Positions 23,054 through 32,584 of a stretch of DNA of 64,000 nucleotides are shown here, piece after piece. The position numbers and the translations under genes were made by a program. The DNA is from Halioglobus sp. (GTDB lineage: Bacteria; Pseudomonadota; Gammaproteobacteria; Pseudomonadales; Halieaceae). Below the pieces are notes generated by a model. That model had not been told where the DNA came from and searched no databases. It worked only from the letters and a program-made list of their open reading frames with translations. The DNA lies in contig JAGRIE010000001.1 in assembly GCA_020443425.1 (NCBI GenBank), positions 1 through 64,000 on the forward strand. Direction: 5' to 3'. How positions within the stretch are numbered: position 1 is the stretch's first letter; each line of letters opens with the position of its first letter.

Positions 23054-25621
23054 ATGATATCCGACAGCGTTACCGAACTGCCCATTGCCGAGGTTCTCGA
23101 CAGCCTGAAACGCCATCTAGGGGAGGGCGATGAGGTTGTGCTGCAGGCGCCTCCCGGCGCCGGTAAAACCACGGTGGTACCGCTGGCACTGCTGGACCAG
23201 CCGTGGTTGGGGCCGCGAAAAATCCTCGTGCTGGAGCCCCGGCGGATGGCGGCGCGTGCCGCCGCTGCGAGAATGGCGGAGTTGCTCGGCGAGGCAGTCG
23301 GCGAGACAGTGGGCTACCGTATCCGCATGGAAAGCGCTGTCAGCGGCCGCACACGCATCGAGGTGATCACCGAGGGCATACTCACCCACCAGTTACAGCA
23401 GGATCCGGGGCTGGAAGATGTCGGCCTGGTGATCTTCGACGAATTCCATGAGCGCAACCTCGATTCCGATCTGTGTTTGGCGCTGGCGCTGCACGGCCGC
23501 GAACTGTTCCGCGAGGGGCCGGCGCTGAAACTGCTGGTCATGTCCGCCACTCTCGATGGCGAGGCGGTATCCGGCCTGCTGGGCAAAGCGCCCGTTGTCA
23601 CATCCAGCGGCCGCCAGTACCCGGTGGAAACGCGCTATGGCGATCCCTACCAACTGCGTAACTCCATTGTCGAACCCACGGTGAATACCGTGTTGCAGGC
23701 GCTGCGGGAGCGGGCGGGGAGTGTCCTGGTGTTTCTGCCGGGACAGCGTGAAATCAGTGCAGTCGCCCGCAATCTGTCCGACGCACTGAAGGTGCTCGGC
23801 GACGATACTGTGCAGATTGCTCCGCTCTATGGCGGCCTGTCGCTGGAGCGGCAGCAACTGGCGGTGCAGCCGGCACCCCAGGGCCTGCGCAAGGTCGTGC
23901 TGTCGACCAATGTTGCCGAGACCAGCCTGACGATTGAAGGGATCACTGTGGTGGTCGACTCCGGGCTGGTGCGAGAGGCCGTGTTTGATCCGCCCACCGG
24001 GTTGACCCGTCTCGCAATCAGGCGCATTTCCCGTGCATCAGCGGAACAGCGTCGGGGCCGTGCCGGCAGGCAGGCGCCTGGATTCTGCTACCGGCTGTGG
24101 ACAGAGCAGCAACAGGAGCGACTGGTGGCGCATGCCACGCCGGAGATTCTGCAGTCCGACCTGGCCCCGATGGCGTTGCAGATGCTGTCATGGGGCGTTG
24201 AAGACTGCAGTGAATTGCGCTGGTTGAACAGGCCTCCCGCCGCCTCCTACGCCCAGGCATTATCGATACTGGAGCGATGTGGGGCTGCGTTCCGCAACAG
24301 CACCGGTAAATTCCAGCTGACCCCCCACGGTGTGCGTCTGGCCCAGATGCCGCTGCATCCGCGGCTGGCGCATATGTTGCTGGTGGGATGCGATATCCAG
24401 GCAGCGGAAACGGCATGCCTGCTTGCGGCGATCCTGTCAGAGCGCTATCCACTGGGCGCGCGCGGGGTCAATATCGAGACGACCGTCGCAGTGCTGATGG
24501 GCAGCGGGCGCTGTCCGCCCGAGTTGCAGGGGTGGTTCAAGCGGGTGTGGCACCAGGCGCGTCGCTATGCGCGTATTGCCGCCGATTTGCACAAGCCGCG
24601 TAAATTTGCCGTCAGTGTTGCCCAGCAGGATGTGCTCGGCGTATTGCTGGCCAGTGCCTACCCCGACCGCATTGCCCGTTTACGGCCGGACGGGGACGGC
24701 TGCCAGTACCAGCTCAGCAGCGGTCGCAGTGCGGTACTGCCGAGGGAGGATGAACTGGCGCGCACGCCGTGGCTGGCGGTGGTGGAACTCGGTGGCCAGG
24801 TGGGCGAGTCTGTCGACCGGATCTACAGCGCCACCGCGTTGAATGCCGATGCGTTCTGCGACCTGCTGTCGCCACTGGTGAGCGAGATAGAACACGTTGA
24901 GTGGGACTACCGGAAAGAGCGCTTCGTCGCTGAGCGCCGCAGCCTGATAGGCAGTATCGTCTACGCCACCGCACCGCTCGATGAGATTCCAGAGCAGGCG
25001 CGGGAGGAGGCGCTCCTCGGCGTCGTGCGCAAGAAGGGACTGGCGATACTGCCGTGGAACAGCAAGTTGCAACAGTGGCGCGCCAGGGTGATGCTGCTGC
25101 ACCGCGCGCTGGCGGAGGACGGGAACAACCCCTGGCCCGACCTGTCCGACCAGGCCCTGCTCAACACCCTGGAGGCGTGGCTGCTGCCTTTCCTGGGGCC
25201 GGTGCGGCGGCTGGAGGATTTCGACAGCCTGGATTTGAAGAGCATCCTGCGCGGGCTGTTGCCCTGGCCGCTGCCACTGGATCTGGAACGGCTGGCACCG
25301 GAGCTGTGGGCCGTGCCGTCGGGTTCCAATGTCGCCATCGATTACTGCCAGGATCCACCGGTACTGGCCGTGAAATTGCAGGAGATGTTCGGCTGTGAAG
25401 ATACGCCGACGATAGCAGCAGGGCGTGTGCCCCTGCTGCTGCACCTGCTGTCACCGGCGCGGCAACCGCTACAGATCACCCAGGACCTCGCCGGTTTCTG
25501 GACCAATGGTTACCCGCAGGTAAAACGGGAAATGAAGGGCCGCTATCCCAAGCACCCCTGGCCTGACGATCCCTTGCAGGCGCCGGCGACACGCTACACC
25601 AAGAAACGCTCGGGGCTCTAG
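23054..25621 (+). CDS. hrpB: ATP-dependent RNA helicase HrpB
   Basis: This 855-residue DEAH/RHA-type helicase has Walker A APPGAGKTT (residues 32-40), the DEFH box near residue 128, SATLD as motif III, and motif VI RRGRAGRQAPG. The C-terminal region carries the HrpB-specific helicase-associated domains and ends in WPDDPLQAPATRYTKKRSGL, which matches the HrpB tail. The cellular RNA substrate is unknown in this family. Its ribosome site is weak. The TAG stop shares the tetramer CTAG with the stop of the convergent DUF3501 gene. Confidence 0.92.
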   Translation: MISDSVTELPIAEVLDSLKRHLGEGDEVVLQAPPGAGKTTVVPLALLDQPWLGPRKILVLEPRRMAARAAAARMAELLGEAVGETVGYRIRMESAVSGRTRIEVITEGILTHQLQQDPGLEDVGLVIFDEFHERNLDSDLCLALALHGRELFREGPALKLLVMSATLDGEAVSGLLGKAPVVTSSGRQYPVETRYGDPYQLRNSIVEPTVNTVLQALRERAGSVLVFLPGQREISAVARNLSDALKVLGDDTVQIAPLYGGLSLERQQLAVQPAPQGLRKVVLSTNVAETSLTIEGITVVVDSGLVREAVFDPPTGLTRLAIRRISRASAEQRRGRAGRQAPGFCYRLWTEQQQERLVAHATPEILQSDLAPMALQMLSWGVEDCSELRWLNRPPAASYAQALSILERCGAAFRNSTGKFQLTPHGVRLAQMPLHPRLAHMLLVGCDIQAAETACLLAAILSERYPLGARGVNIETTVAVLMGSGRCPPELQGWFKRVWHQARRYARIAADLHKPRKFAVSVAQQDVLGVLLASAYPDRIARLRPDGDGCQYQLSSGRSAVLPREDELARTPWLAVVELGGQVGESVDRIYSATALNADAFCDLLSPLVSEIEHVEWDYRKERFVAERRSLIGSIVYATAPLDEIPEQAREEALLGVVRKKGLAILPWNSKLQQWRARVMLLHRALAEDGNNPWPDLSDQALLNTLEAWLLPFLGPVRRLEDFDSLDLKSILRGLLPWPLPLDLERLAPELWAVPSGSNVAIDYCQDPPVLAVKLQEMFGCEDTPTIAAGRVPLLLHLLSPARQPLQITQDLAGFWTNGYPQVKREMKGRYPKHPWPDDPLQAPATRYTKKRSGL

Positions 25622-26217
25622 TTCAAGCGGACCGGCTGCAGGTCGTTGGCCAGCGAGTCGCGCACGATTACCGGCAACTCAACGCCGCTGACAGTATAGG
25701 CCGGGTGGTCAATGCCGGCCTGAATTGCGGCACCTGCATGCACCGCCGCGATCATCCCGGGCGCGAGTTCGTAGCGCAGGAAATGCACCGAGGAGGTCTT
25801 GCTTTCATTTTCGCGGGGCAGGTCCTCGTCGGCAATGGGGTAGATCCGTGAACAGTCGCGCACCTGAAGCCACACCCTGTCCTCTATTCCGATCAGTCGC
25901 GCCAGCTGTTGTGCGCGCTCGTCGGGATCTTCGTATTCGATCATGAAGGTGGCCTTCCAATTGTGGCCATCCGGGACCAGGGGCAGGTAGGCCGCCAGCT
26001 CCTCGTTGATCGCCTGTGGTTCAAACACCTTTTCTATTCGCAACATCTCCTGGATCTGGTAGCGGATAGTCAGCGCGTCCTCGAAGTAGAGCCGGGTATG
26101 TTCACCGAGCCCGACCTGGCGTGTCTTCTTGTGTGCGATCACCTGCGCCCGGAATGCGGGACGCCGCTCGGCGTACTCCTCCAGCGACCACAGGTCGGCA
26201 CGTGTGAGTGTCGTCAT
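25618..26217 (-). CDS. DUF3501 family protein
   Basis: This 199-residue soluble protein is recognised as DUF3501 from its wording (LTRADLWSLEEYAERRP at the N-terminus, RYQIQEMLRIEKV in the middle) and its partner genes. No catalytic motif is evident. GGGAG lies upstream of the ATG. It follows the Fe-S protein gene by 15 bases and is the last gene of the rubrerythrin/Fe-S/DUF3501 set, so it probably works with them, perhaps in peroxide handling or a redox reaction (inference). Confidence 0.82.
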   Translation of the reverse strand: MTTLTRADLWSLEEYAERRPAFRAQVIAHKKTRQVGLGEHTRLYFEDALTIRYQIQEMLRIEKVFEPQAINEELAAYLPLVPDGHNWKATFMIEYEDPDERAQQLARLIGIEDRVWLQVRDCSRIYPIADEDLPRENESKTSSVHFLRYELAPGMIAAVHAGAAIQAGIDHPAYTVSGVELPVIVRDSLANDLQPVRLN

Positions 26218-26232
26218 GCCAGTCTCCCCGCG

Positions 26233-27555
26233 CTACAGGCCATAGGCCATGCGCAGCAGCGTCATGGGGTGCTCGGCCCTGTCAATGCTGTCGGACAGGA
26301 CGGCGATATGGTTGGCGGCCATGGGACAGTCACTGATGAAATGATCGGGTTGTTGCTGATCCACTTTGCGCACCACGGGACGGGCGATCTTGAGGGACTT
26401 GTCCCGCGTCTCCTTCTTGATCGCGTAGGTGCCGTCATGCCCCGAGCAGCGCTCCTGAGCGGTGACGGTGGTGTCCTGCACGAGACTGAGCACGTCGCGG
26501 GTTTTCAGGCCGATATTCTGCACCCGCTGGTGGCAGGCGACCTGATAGGCGATATCGCCCAGCGCGTTTTTGAATACGGTCTCCAGTGCGCCGCCCTTGT
26601 GGCGCAGCCACAGGTATTCGAACGGATCGTAAAACGCGGCCTGCACTTTTTTCACCGCGGCGTCGTCGGGGTAGAGCAGCGGTAACTCCTGCTTGTACAT
26701 CAGGACGCAGGACGGGACCGGCGCAGTGAGGTCGTAGCCCTGGTCGACGAGTTCCGCCAATACCGGAATATTGGTCTCTTTCAGGCGTGCGACCGAATCC
26801 AGGTCGCCGAGTTCCAGTTTGGGCATGCCGCAGCACTTCTCCTTCGGCACGATATCGATGTGCACGCCATTGTGTTGGAACACCTTGACGAAATCGACAC
26901 CGATCTCCGGGCTGTTGTAGTTGCCGTAACAGGTGGCGTACAGGGCCAGCTTGCCGGTCGTGTTGCCGATCGGTGTGGGCGCTACAGGCCGCAGCAGCGG
27001 CCTGACCTGCTTCCTCAGGGTGTTACTGTGCAGGGTCGGGATCGGTGCCTCGCGGTGAATACCCATCACTGATTCCAGCGCCTTGCGAAAGCCGGTATTG
27101 CTGTTCATGGCGTTCACGGTGACATCGACCAGTGGTATCGAGGTCAGGCCGAACAGGGTGTCGGTACTGGTGAGCACCCGGTCGCGCAGCCTGGCGCCGT
27201 GCTCGCGAAATGCGATGGCCTTGGCCCGCAGCATCAGGTGCGGGAAGTCGACATTCCATTCATGCGGTGGCACGTAGGGACACTTGGTCATGTAGCAGAG
27301 GTCGCAGAGATAGCACTGGTCCACGACCTTGCCGTAGTCGGCTGTATCGACACCATCCACCTCCAGCGTGGGCGACTCATCGACCAGGTCGAACAGGGTC
27401 GGAAAGGCGTCACACAGGCTTACACAGCGACGACAGCCGTGGCAGATATCGTAGACGCGCTCCAGTTCCTGCTCCAGGCTCGCGCGGTTCCAGTAGTCCG
27501 CGGATTGCCAGTCGATGGGATGACGGGTGGGTGCCTCCAGGTTTCCTTCTCTCAC
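26233..27555 (-). CDS. Heterodisulfide-reductase-like Fe-S/CCG-domain protein
   Basis: This 440-residue protein has two N-terminal 4Fe-4S clusters: C38, C41, C44, C48 and C81, C84, C87, C92. They are followed by Cys-rich CCG-type segments, of which KEKCCGMPKLELGD and ERCSGHDGTYA are visible. This is the arrangement of GlpC and HdrD-like electron-transfer subunits, where CCG domains bind quinone-linked or noncubane clusters. No membrane segment is visible. The start is GTG 27555, with AGGGGG upstream. It lies downstream of the rubrerythrin gene and upstream of DUF3501. GlpC identity is unlikely because glpA/glpB are absent. Confidence 0.85.
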   Translation of the reverse strand: MREGNLEAPTRHPIDWQSADYWNRASLEQELERVYDICHGCRRCVSLCDAFPTLFDLVDESPTLEVDGVDTADYGKVVDQCYLCDLCYMTKCPYVPPHEWNVDFPHLMLRAKAIAFREHGARLRDRVLTSTDTLFGLTSIPLVDVTVNAMNSNTGFRKALESVMGIHREAPIPTLHSNTLRKQVRPLLRPVAPTPIGNTTGKLALYATCYGNYNSPEIGVDFVKVFQHNGVHIDIVPKEKCCGMPKLELGDLDSVARLKETNIPVLAELVDQGYDLTAPVPSCVLMYKQELPLLYPDDAAVKKVQAAFYDPFEYLWLRHKGGALETVFKNALGDIAYQVACHQRVQNIGLKTRDVLSLVQDTTVTAQERCSGHDGTYAIKKETRDKSLKIARPVVRKVDQQQPDHFISDCPMAANHIAVLSDSIDRAEHPMTLLRMAYGL

Positions 27556-27602
27556 CGATGTACCCCCTGGGTTGCGATCAAGGTTTCAGGTCGGGATGAA
27601 TG

Positions 27603-27627
27603 GGGGTGGCAGTGCGGCCGCCACCCC
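27603..27627 (-). terminator. Intercistronic hairpin between rubrerythrin and Fe-S genes
   Basis: GGGGTGGC (27603-27610) pairs with GCCACCCC (27620-27627) around a 9-base loop, just after the rubrerythrin stop and before the Fe-S gene start. It could partly terminate transcription or stabilise the upstream mRNA, giving more rubrerythrin than the downstream proteins. Confidence 0.5.
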
Positions 27628-27637
27628 TGTGGCAGCG

Positions 27638-28057
27638 TCAGTCGTTCAGCGTGTCCAGCGCTTTCTGGAAGCGGTTGGCGTGGCTGCGCTCAGCCTTCGC
27701 CAGTGTCTCCATCCAGTCGGCGATTTCGTCAAAGCCCTCGTCGCGTGCCGTTTTCGCCATGCCGGGGTACATATCCGTGTACTCGTGGGTTTCGCCGGCG
27801 ATAGCGGCCTTCAGGTTGTCTGCGGTGCTGCCGATCGGCAGGCCGGTGGCCGGGTCGCCTGTCTCCTCAAGGTATTCAAGATGGCCGTGGGCGTGGCCTG
27901 TCTCGCCCTCTGCGGTGGAGCGGAACACCGCTGATACGTCGTTGTACCCCTCTACATCGGCCTTGTTGGCGAAGTAGAGGTAGCGGCGGTTGGCCTGGGA
28001 TTCACCGGCAAAAGCGTCTTTAAGGTTTTGTTCCGTCTTGCTGTTCTTTAATGACAT
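27638..28057 (-). CDS. Rubrerythrin, short form without rubredoxin domain
   Basis: This 139-residue ferritin-like four-helix protein has diiron ligands E19, E52, H55, E89 or E92, E123 and H126 (visible in GES, GETGH, GETHEY and AERSH). Rubrerythrins reduce H2O2 using a diiron site. The C-terminal rubredoxin domain of full-length members (about 190 residues) is missing, so an external electron donor is needed. The neighbouring Fe-S protein is a natural candidate (inference). GGGAG lies upstream of the ATG at 28057. It is the first gene of the trio. Confidence 0.88.
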   Translation of the reverse strand: MSLKNSKTEQNLKDAFAGESQANRRYLYFANKADVEGYNDVSAVFRSTAEGETGHAHGHLEYLEETGDPATGLPIGSTADNLKAAIAGETHEYTDMYPGMAKTARDEGFDEIADWMETLAKAERSHANRFQKALDTLND

Positions 28058-28082
28058 AGCGTATCTCCCGAAGAGTTCACTT

Positions 28083-28100
28083 CATCACCAGATGGTGTGA
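28083..28100 (-). promoter_or_regulatory. Inverted repeat upstream of rubrerythrin
   Basis: CACCA-GA-TGGTG (28086-28097), extended imperfectly by TCA and TGA, lies 29 bases upstream of the rubrerythrin start. A possible -35, TTGTCA, is found farther upstream on the same strand, but no good -10 was seen. The repeat could be an operator for a redox-responsive regulator. Confidence 0.35.
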
Positions 28101-28176
28101 CATAACACTAGTACAGCAATGGAATACTGACAAATCAATCCGGACTAATTCGTCCATTGGAATTTTTTGTTATCTG

Positions 28177-28202
28177 CGGCTGCGTGCGTCGCCGCGCAGC
28201 CG
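28177..28202 (-). terminator. Hairpin after the RND pump operon
   Basis: CGGCTGCG (28177-28184) pairs with CGCAGCCG (28195-28202). It lies 9 bases beyond the RND permease stop on the minus strand. The bases that follow in transcription are A-rich rather than U-rich, so it is not a classical intrinsic terminator. Confidence 0.4.
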
Positions 28203-28210
28203 TTCGCCCG

Positions 28211-31200
28211 CTAGTGTCGGGGCCGCATTTCTCGCCGCTGCAACAGGCCCGAGAAGTCCTCCAATACCACGATCAGGCAGGGCACCAGGAACAGGGTGAT
28301 CAGCGTGCCGAACAGCACGCCGAAGCCGAGTGAAACTGCCATGGGCTTGAACAGGCCGGTGGAGATCGTGGTGTCCAGCATCATCGGTACCAGTCCGACA
28401 AAGGTGGTGATGCTGGTCAGTATAATCGGACGGAAGCGCACGCTGCCGGCGTGGGCAACCACAGACAGCAGGTCGCTGTCCTGTTGCCGCTGTTTGTTGA
28501 TATGGTCCACCAGCACCAGGCTGGAGTTCACAACCACGCCGGAGAGGGCGACGATGCCCAGCAGCGAGAAGAACACGAGGTCCATTCCCAGTAACAGATG
28601 ACCGACGATAGCACCGACGATGCCGAACGGTATCACACTCATGATAATCAGTGGTTGCAGGTAGGATTGCAGCGGTATCGCCAGCAGTGCGTAGATGACC
28701 AGCAGCGCCAGCATGGCGCTGCTGAGCAGGGCGCCCATGGACTCGCTGCGCTCCTCGGCCTCACCCGAGAGCCCGAAACTGATACCCGGGTAGCGAGCCA
28801 GGATGTCGGGCAGCACCTCGGCCTGCAGTGTGCCGATGATGGACTCGGGAGTGGCAATGGTGCGATCGACATCGGCGGTGACCGTCACCACCCGCTGCCC
28901 GTCGACACGGCGAATCGTGGTATACCCCCGCGCCAGCGTGGCGCTGGCGACGCTGCTGAACGGTACCTCGGCGCCGGCCGGTGTGCGTATGCGCATCTCC
29001 TCCAGGTCGCCCAGTGAGCGTCGCTCTGCCTCGGGATAGCGCACCATCACGCGGATATCGTCCTTGCCGCGCTGGATGCGCTGGGCCTCGTAGCCGTAGA
29101 ATGCCTGCCTGACCTGCTGGCCCAGGTCAGTCAGTGTCAGCCCGAGGTTGCGCGCCCCCGGCAACAACGCGAGCTGGACCTCCTGTTTGCCGCCGCGGAA
29201 CGAATCGCTGACGTCCATCACACCGTTGTAGCTTTGCAGTGCCAGGCGCACTTCGGCAGCCGCATCCCGCATCACCTCGAAGTTCTTGCCGTACAGCTCC
29301 AGCGACACCGCTTTGCCAAAGCCGAACGCCTCGGAGGTGAATCCCAGTTCGATTGCATCGGGGATGCTGCCGGTCAGTTCCCGCCAGCGATTGGCGTAGG
29401 TACTGGTGGAAATGCCCGAGTAGTTGCGCGGCAGGTTGAGCTCGATACCGACCTCCGCCAGATTGCTCGCCGAGGTCGTACTGCTGATACTCCCTTTGGG
29501 AATAAAGGAGCCGATACTGCTGATAACGTGGGCGATTTTGCTGCTCTCTCCCTCGGCCAGGTCCTGGTCCAGTTCCTGTCGCAGCAACTCGCCAGCAGCC
29601 TCTATACGCGCGGCGGCCCTGGCCGTACTCTCGATCGGGGTGCCCTCGGGCATGCTCAGTGTCGCGTACAGGTGCGTGCCCTCCACCGGGGGAAAGAACT
29701 GGAACTGCATGCGGCCGCTGGCGAACAGCGACAGCATCAGTGCCAGCGCGACGAGGCCCATCGCAATGGTCAGGTAGCGCCATTCCAGCGCACGATTCAC
29801 CGCCGGTTGGTAGTACTCGGTGGCGACAGTGGTCAGCGAGCCGGAAATTCGCTCCTGCAGTGCCAGCCAGTGGTCCGCCAGCCAGTTCTTGTCCCTGGAG
29901 CGTTTCACCGAGCGGTGCGCGAGGTGGGAGGGCAGTATCAATTGCGACTCGATCAGGCTGAAGATCAGGGCGGCGATCACCGTGTAGGCCAGTGGCTTGT
30001 AAAAGCCACCCATCGGTCCCGGGATACTCAGTATGGGAATAAAAGTGGCCATCGTGGTCAGTACCCCGAACACCACCGGCAGGGAGACGTCCTGGGTCCC
30101 GATGCGGGCGGCCTCCTGTGGCGGTCGGCCGGATTGCTCCAGCGCGTAAACACGCTCGCCGACGACAATCGCATCGTCCACCAGTATGCCCAGCACCAGA
30201 ATGAAGCCCATCACCGAGACCGTGCTGATCGACAGCCCGGCCACAGGGAAGATCGCCACCGTACCCAGCAGCGCCACCGGAACCCCCGCGGCGACCCAGA
30301 GTGCGAGCCGAAAGCGCAGGAACAGGGTCAATACCACCAGCACCATCAGCAGTCCGCTGCGGGCGTTGCTGGACAGGGCGTCCAGCCGGTCGACGAGGTC
30401 CTGTGATTCGTCCTGCCAGATCGTGATGGAAATGCCTTCGGGCACTTCCGCGCGCGCCTGCTCGAGATAGGCTTTCACGCGCTCCGCGATCAGTACAATG
30501 TCCTCCTCGCCGACGCGGGAGACTTTCAGCGATACCGCCGGATGTCCATCGAAACGCGCCTGCAGGTCACTCTCCTCAAACCCGTCGATCACAGTGGCGA
30601 TCTCACCCAGCGTTAGGCTGGTGCCGTCGGCGCGAGTGAGAACGATAATGTCCTCAAACTGCTGGCCGCGGTAGGCCTGGCCGGTGGTGCGCAACAGGAT
30701 CTCCCCACCTTCGGACTTTATCGAGCCGCCGGGTATATCCAGCGACGAGCGCTGTATCGCCTGGCCTATCTCTGCCAGTGTGAGTCCGTGCCGCCGCAGC
30801 GTCTGTTCCGATACCTCGATCGAAATCTCGTAGGGACGGGCGAACTCCAGCGCCACTTTGGAGACACCGGGCAGCGCGGCGAGATCATCGCGCATGCGCT
30901 GGCCGATAAACTTCAGCGTGCGTTCATCCGCCGGCCCGGACACCGCAATCTCGAACACTGTCGCGATCAGGCTGACCTCGGAGGTAATGGGCTGCTCGGT
31001 CTCCGCCGGAAAGGCGTCGATGGCGTCGACCTTGCTCTTGATATCGTTGGCGACCTTGGTCTTGTCGACACCGGCGACCAGTTCGACATTCACTGAGCAG
31101 AATCCCTCTGACGCCTGCGAGGTGACCTTGTCGATACCCTCAGTGCCCTCAATCGCCTCCTCGACCCGGACACACACTGCGGACTCGACTTCCTCGGGCG

Positions 31201-31366
31201 CGGCGCCGAGGTAGGGCACGCGGATCTGCACGGCGTCGACGTCGAGGGTGGGGAACTCCTCCTGGTGGATAAGTGGCAGCGCCAACAGCCCACCGGCCAC
31301 GAGGATCATCATCAGCAGGTTGGCGGCAACGGGATTGTCGACAAACCAGGCAATCATTTTATGCAT
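28211..31366 (-). CDS. RND multidrug-efflux-type inner membrane permease
   Basis: This 1051-residue protein has the RND layout: an N-terminal helix (NPVAANLLMMILVAGG), two large periplasmic loops and about twelve membrane segments. The paired acidic residues of helix 4 appear in GILVDDAIVVGERV, expected for proton coupling in the HAE1 group. The substrate is unknown. The start is ATG 31366, with ATG 31357 as an alternative. It lies 12 bases after the membrane fusion protein gene. No outer-membrane TolC gene is in the window, so it would have to use one from elsewhere. Confidence 0.9.
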   Translation of the reverse strand: MHKMIAWFVDNPVAANLLMMILVAGGLLALPLIHQEEFPTLDVDAVQIRVPYLGAAPEEVESAVCVRVEEAIEGTEGIDKVTSQASEGFCSVNVELVAGVDKTKVANDIKSKVDAIDAFPAETEQPITSEVSLIATVFEIAVSGPADERTLKFIGQRMRDDLAALPGVSKVALEFARPYEISIEVSEQTLRRHGLTLAEIGQAIQRSSLDIPGGSIKSEGGEILLRTTGQAYRGQQFEDIIVLTRADGTSLTLGEIATVIDGFEESDLQARFDGHPAVSLKVSRVGEEDIVLIAERVKAYLEQARAEVPEGISITIWQDESQDLVDRLDALSSNARSGLLMVLVVLTLFLRFRLALWVAAGVPVALLGTVAIFPVAGLSISTVSVMGFILVLGILVDDAIVVGERVYALEQSGRPPQEAARIGTQDVSLPVVFGVLTTMATFIPILSIPGPMGGFYKPLAYTVIAALIFSLIESQLILPSHLAHRSVKRSRDKNWLADHWLALQERISGSLTTVATEYYQPAVNRALEWRYLTIAMGLVALALMLSLFASGRMQFQFFPPVEGTHLYATLSMPEGTPIESTARAAARIEAAGELLRQELDQDLAEGESSKIAHVISSIGSFIPKGSISSTTSASNLAEVGIELNLPRNYSGISTSTYANRWRELTGSIPDAIELGFTSEAFGFGKAVSLELYGKNFEVMRDAAAEVRLALQSYNGVMDVSDSFRGGKQEVQLALLPGARNLGLTLTDLGQQVRQAFYGYEAQRIQRGKDDIRVMVRYPEAERRSLGDLEEMRIRTPAGAEVPFSSVASATLARGYTTIRRVDGQRVVTVTADVDRTIATPESIIGTLQAEVLPDILARYPGISFGLSGEAEERSESMGALLSSAMLALLVIYALLAIPLQSYLQPLIIMSVIPFGIVGAIVGHLLLGMDLVFFSLLGIVALSGVVVNSSLVLVDHINKQRQQDSDLLSVVAHAGSVRFRPIILTSITTFVGLVPMMLDTTISTGLFKPMAVSLGFGVLFGTLITLFLVPCLIVVLEDFSGLLQRREMRPRH

Positions 31367-31378
31367 ACGGGTGTCGTC

Positions 31379-32521
31379 TTACTCGAAGACGGGCTTGACG
31401 AGCATGCCCTCTACCACGGTTTGCATGGGCGATATGCAGACCCGTTCACCGTTGTGTACGCCGCTGCTGACCAGGATGTCGTCGTGCTCCAGTCGCAGCA
31501 GTGACACCTGGCGGAAATGCAGTCGGTCGTCAGCGTCGACCACCAGTACCTGGTTGTTGTCGCGCATGGCGGAGCGGGGCAGGCGGATCACATCCTCGAC
31601 TCTGCGGCCGCGAATATCCGCCTGGACAAACATACCCACGGGTAGCACCGGGCTCTCGTCGTCATTGTCAAGGCGCAGGCGTGCAACGCCGTAGACCATG
31701 CGCGACTCCTCGTCGATCTGTGCTTCCAGGCGCACCAGCTCGCCGTCCCACAGCAGTCGCGTGGTGCCGAAATCCGCTGCCACTGTCACCGGGGGGCGCA
31801 GTGCGGCGGGGATCTGTCCCCGGGTGGAGAAGGGCAGCCCGAGGTAACCCAGTTGATCGGCGGAGATCGGCAGCCTGACCTCGACGTAGTCTGTCGCGTA
31901 GACAGTAGCAATGGACTGCCCGCGGGTGACAAACTGGCCCATATCGACCTGCTCCGATCTCACCAGCCCATCGAAAGGCGCCAGCAGTTCCGTGCGTGAG
32001 AGGTCCCGACCGGCCTGTTCCAGGCTGGCCTGCGCCTCGATCAGGTTGGCCTTCTTCACCTGCGCGGCCTGGCGGGCATCGTCCAGTTGTTGCTCACTGG
32101 CCAGCTTCTGCCGGTTCAGGCTGGACAGGCGTTTCAGTTCGTCACTGGCGTGATTGTGTTCGGACTGCGCGCGCATCAGCGCCGCTTCGCCGCGCGCCAC
32201 CAGGGTCAGGTAATCAGCATCGTCGATGCGCAACAGTACATCCCCCTCGCGGAAGGCGCCGCCGTTGACCAGCGCGGGGGATATCCACACGACCCGGCCT
32301 GAGACCTCGGGTATCAACTCGCTCTGGCTGCGCGGTTGCACCGTGCCCTGGGAGTTGATACTGAGGTGTTCCGCTGCACTGTTGGCTGTCACCACACGCA
32401 CCGCCGGCACGATATGCTCGTACGGCTCGGGTGTGACCTGCGGTTTGTTCACAGCAATCAGGTAGGCCGCGAGGAGTCCGACCACCAGCAGCAGAACCGG
32501 GTAGATGATTTTCTTGTTCAT
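31379..32521 (-). CDS. RND periplasmic adaptor (membrane fusion protein)
   Basis: This 380-residue protein has an N-terminal membrane anchor (residues about 5-24). A lipoyl/barrel-sandwich half (TVQPRSQSELIPEVSGRVV) is followed by a coiled-coil hairpin around residues 105-170 (SSLNRQKLASEQQLDDAR). The second lipoyl half is LLAPFDGLVRSEQVDMGQFV, and a beta-barrel domain follows. It bridges the RND permease to an outer-membrane channel. Its order before the permease gene is the usual operon order. The ribosome site is weak. Confidence 0.9.
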   Translation of the reverse strand: MNKKIIYPVLLLVVGLLAAYLIAVNKPQVTPEPYEHIVPAVRVVTANSAAEHLSINSQGTVQPRSQSELIPEVSGRVVWISPALVNGGAFREGDVLLRIDDADYLTLVARGEAALMRAQSEHNHASDELKRLSSLNRQKLASEQQLDDARQAAQVKKANLIEAQASLEQAGRDLSRTELLAPFDGLVRSEQVDMGQFVTRGQSIATVYATDYVEVRLPISADQLGYLGLPFSTRGQIPAALRPPVTVAADFGTTRLLWDGELVRLEAQIDEESRMVYGVARLRLDNDDESPVLPVGMFVQADIRGRRVEDVIRLPRSAMRDNNQVLVVDADDRLHFRQVSLLRLEHDDILVSSGVHNGERVCISPMQTVVEGMLVKPVFE

Positions 32522-32584
32522 AGAATGATTACCACGAGTGGCCGCTGTACTGGTCGCTACTGCCGCCGACCTGCCCGGAGCCGG

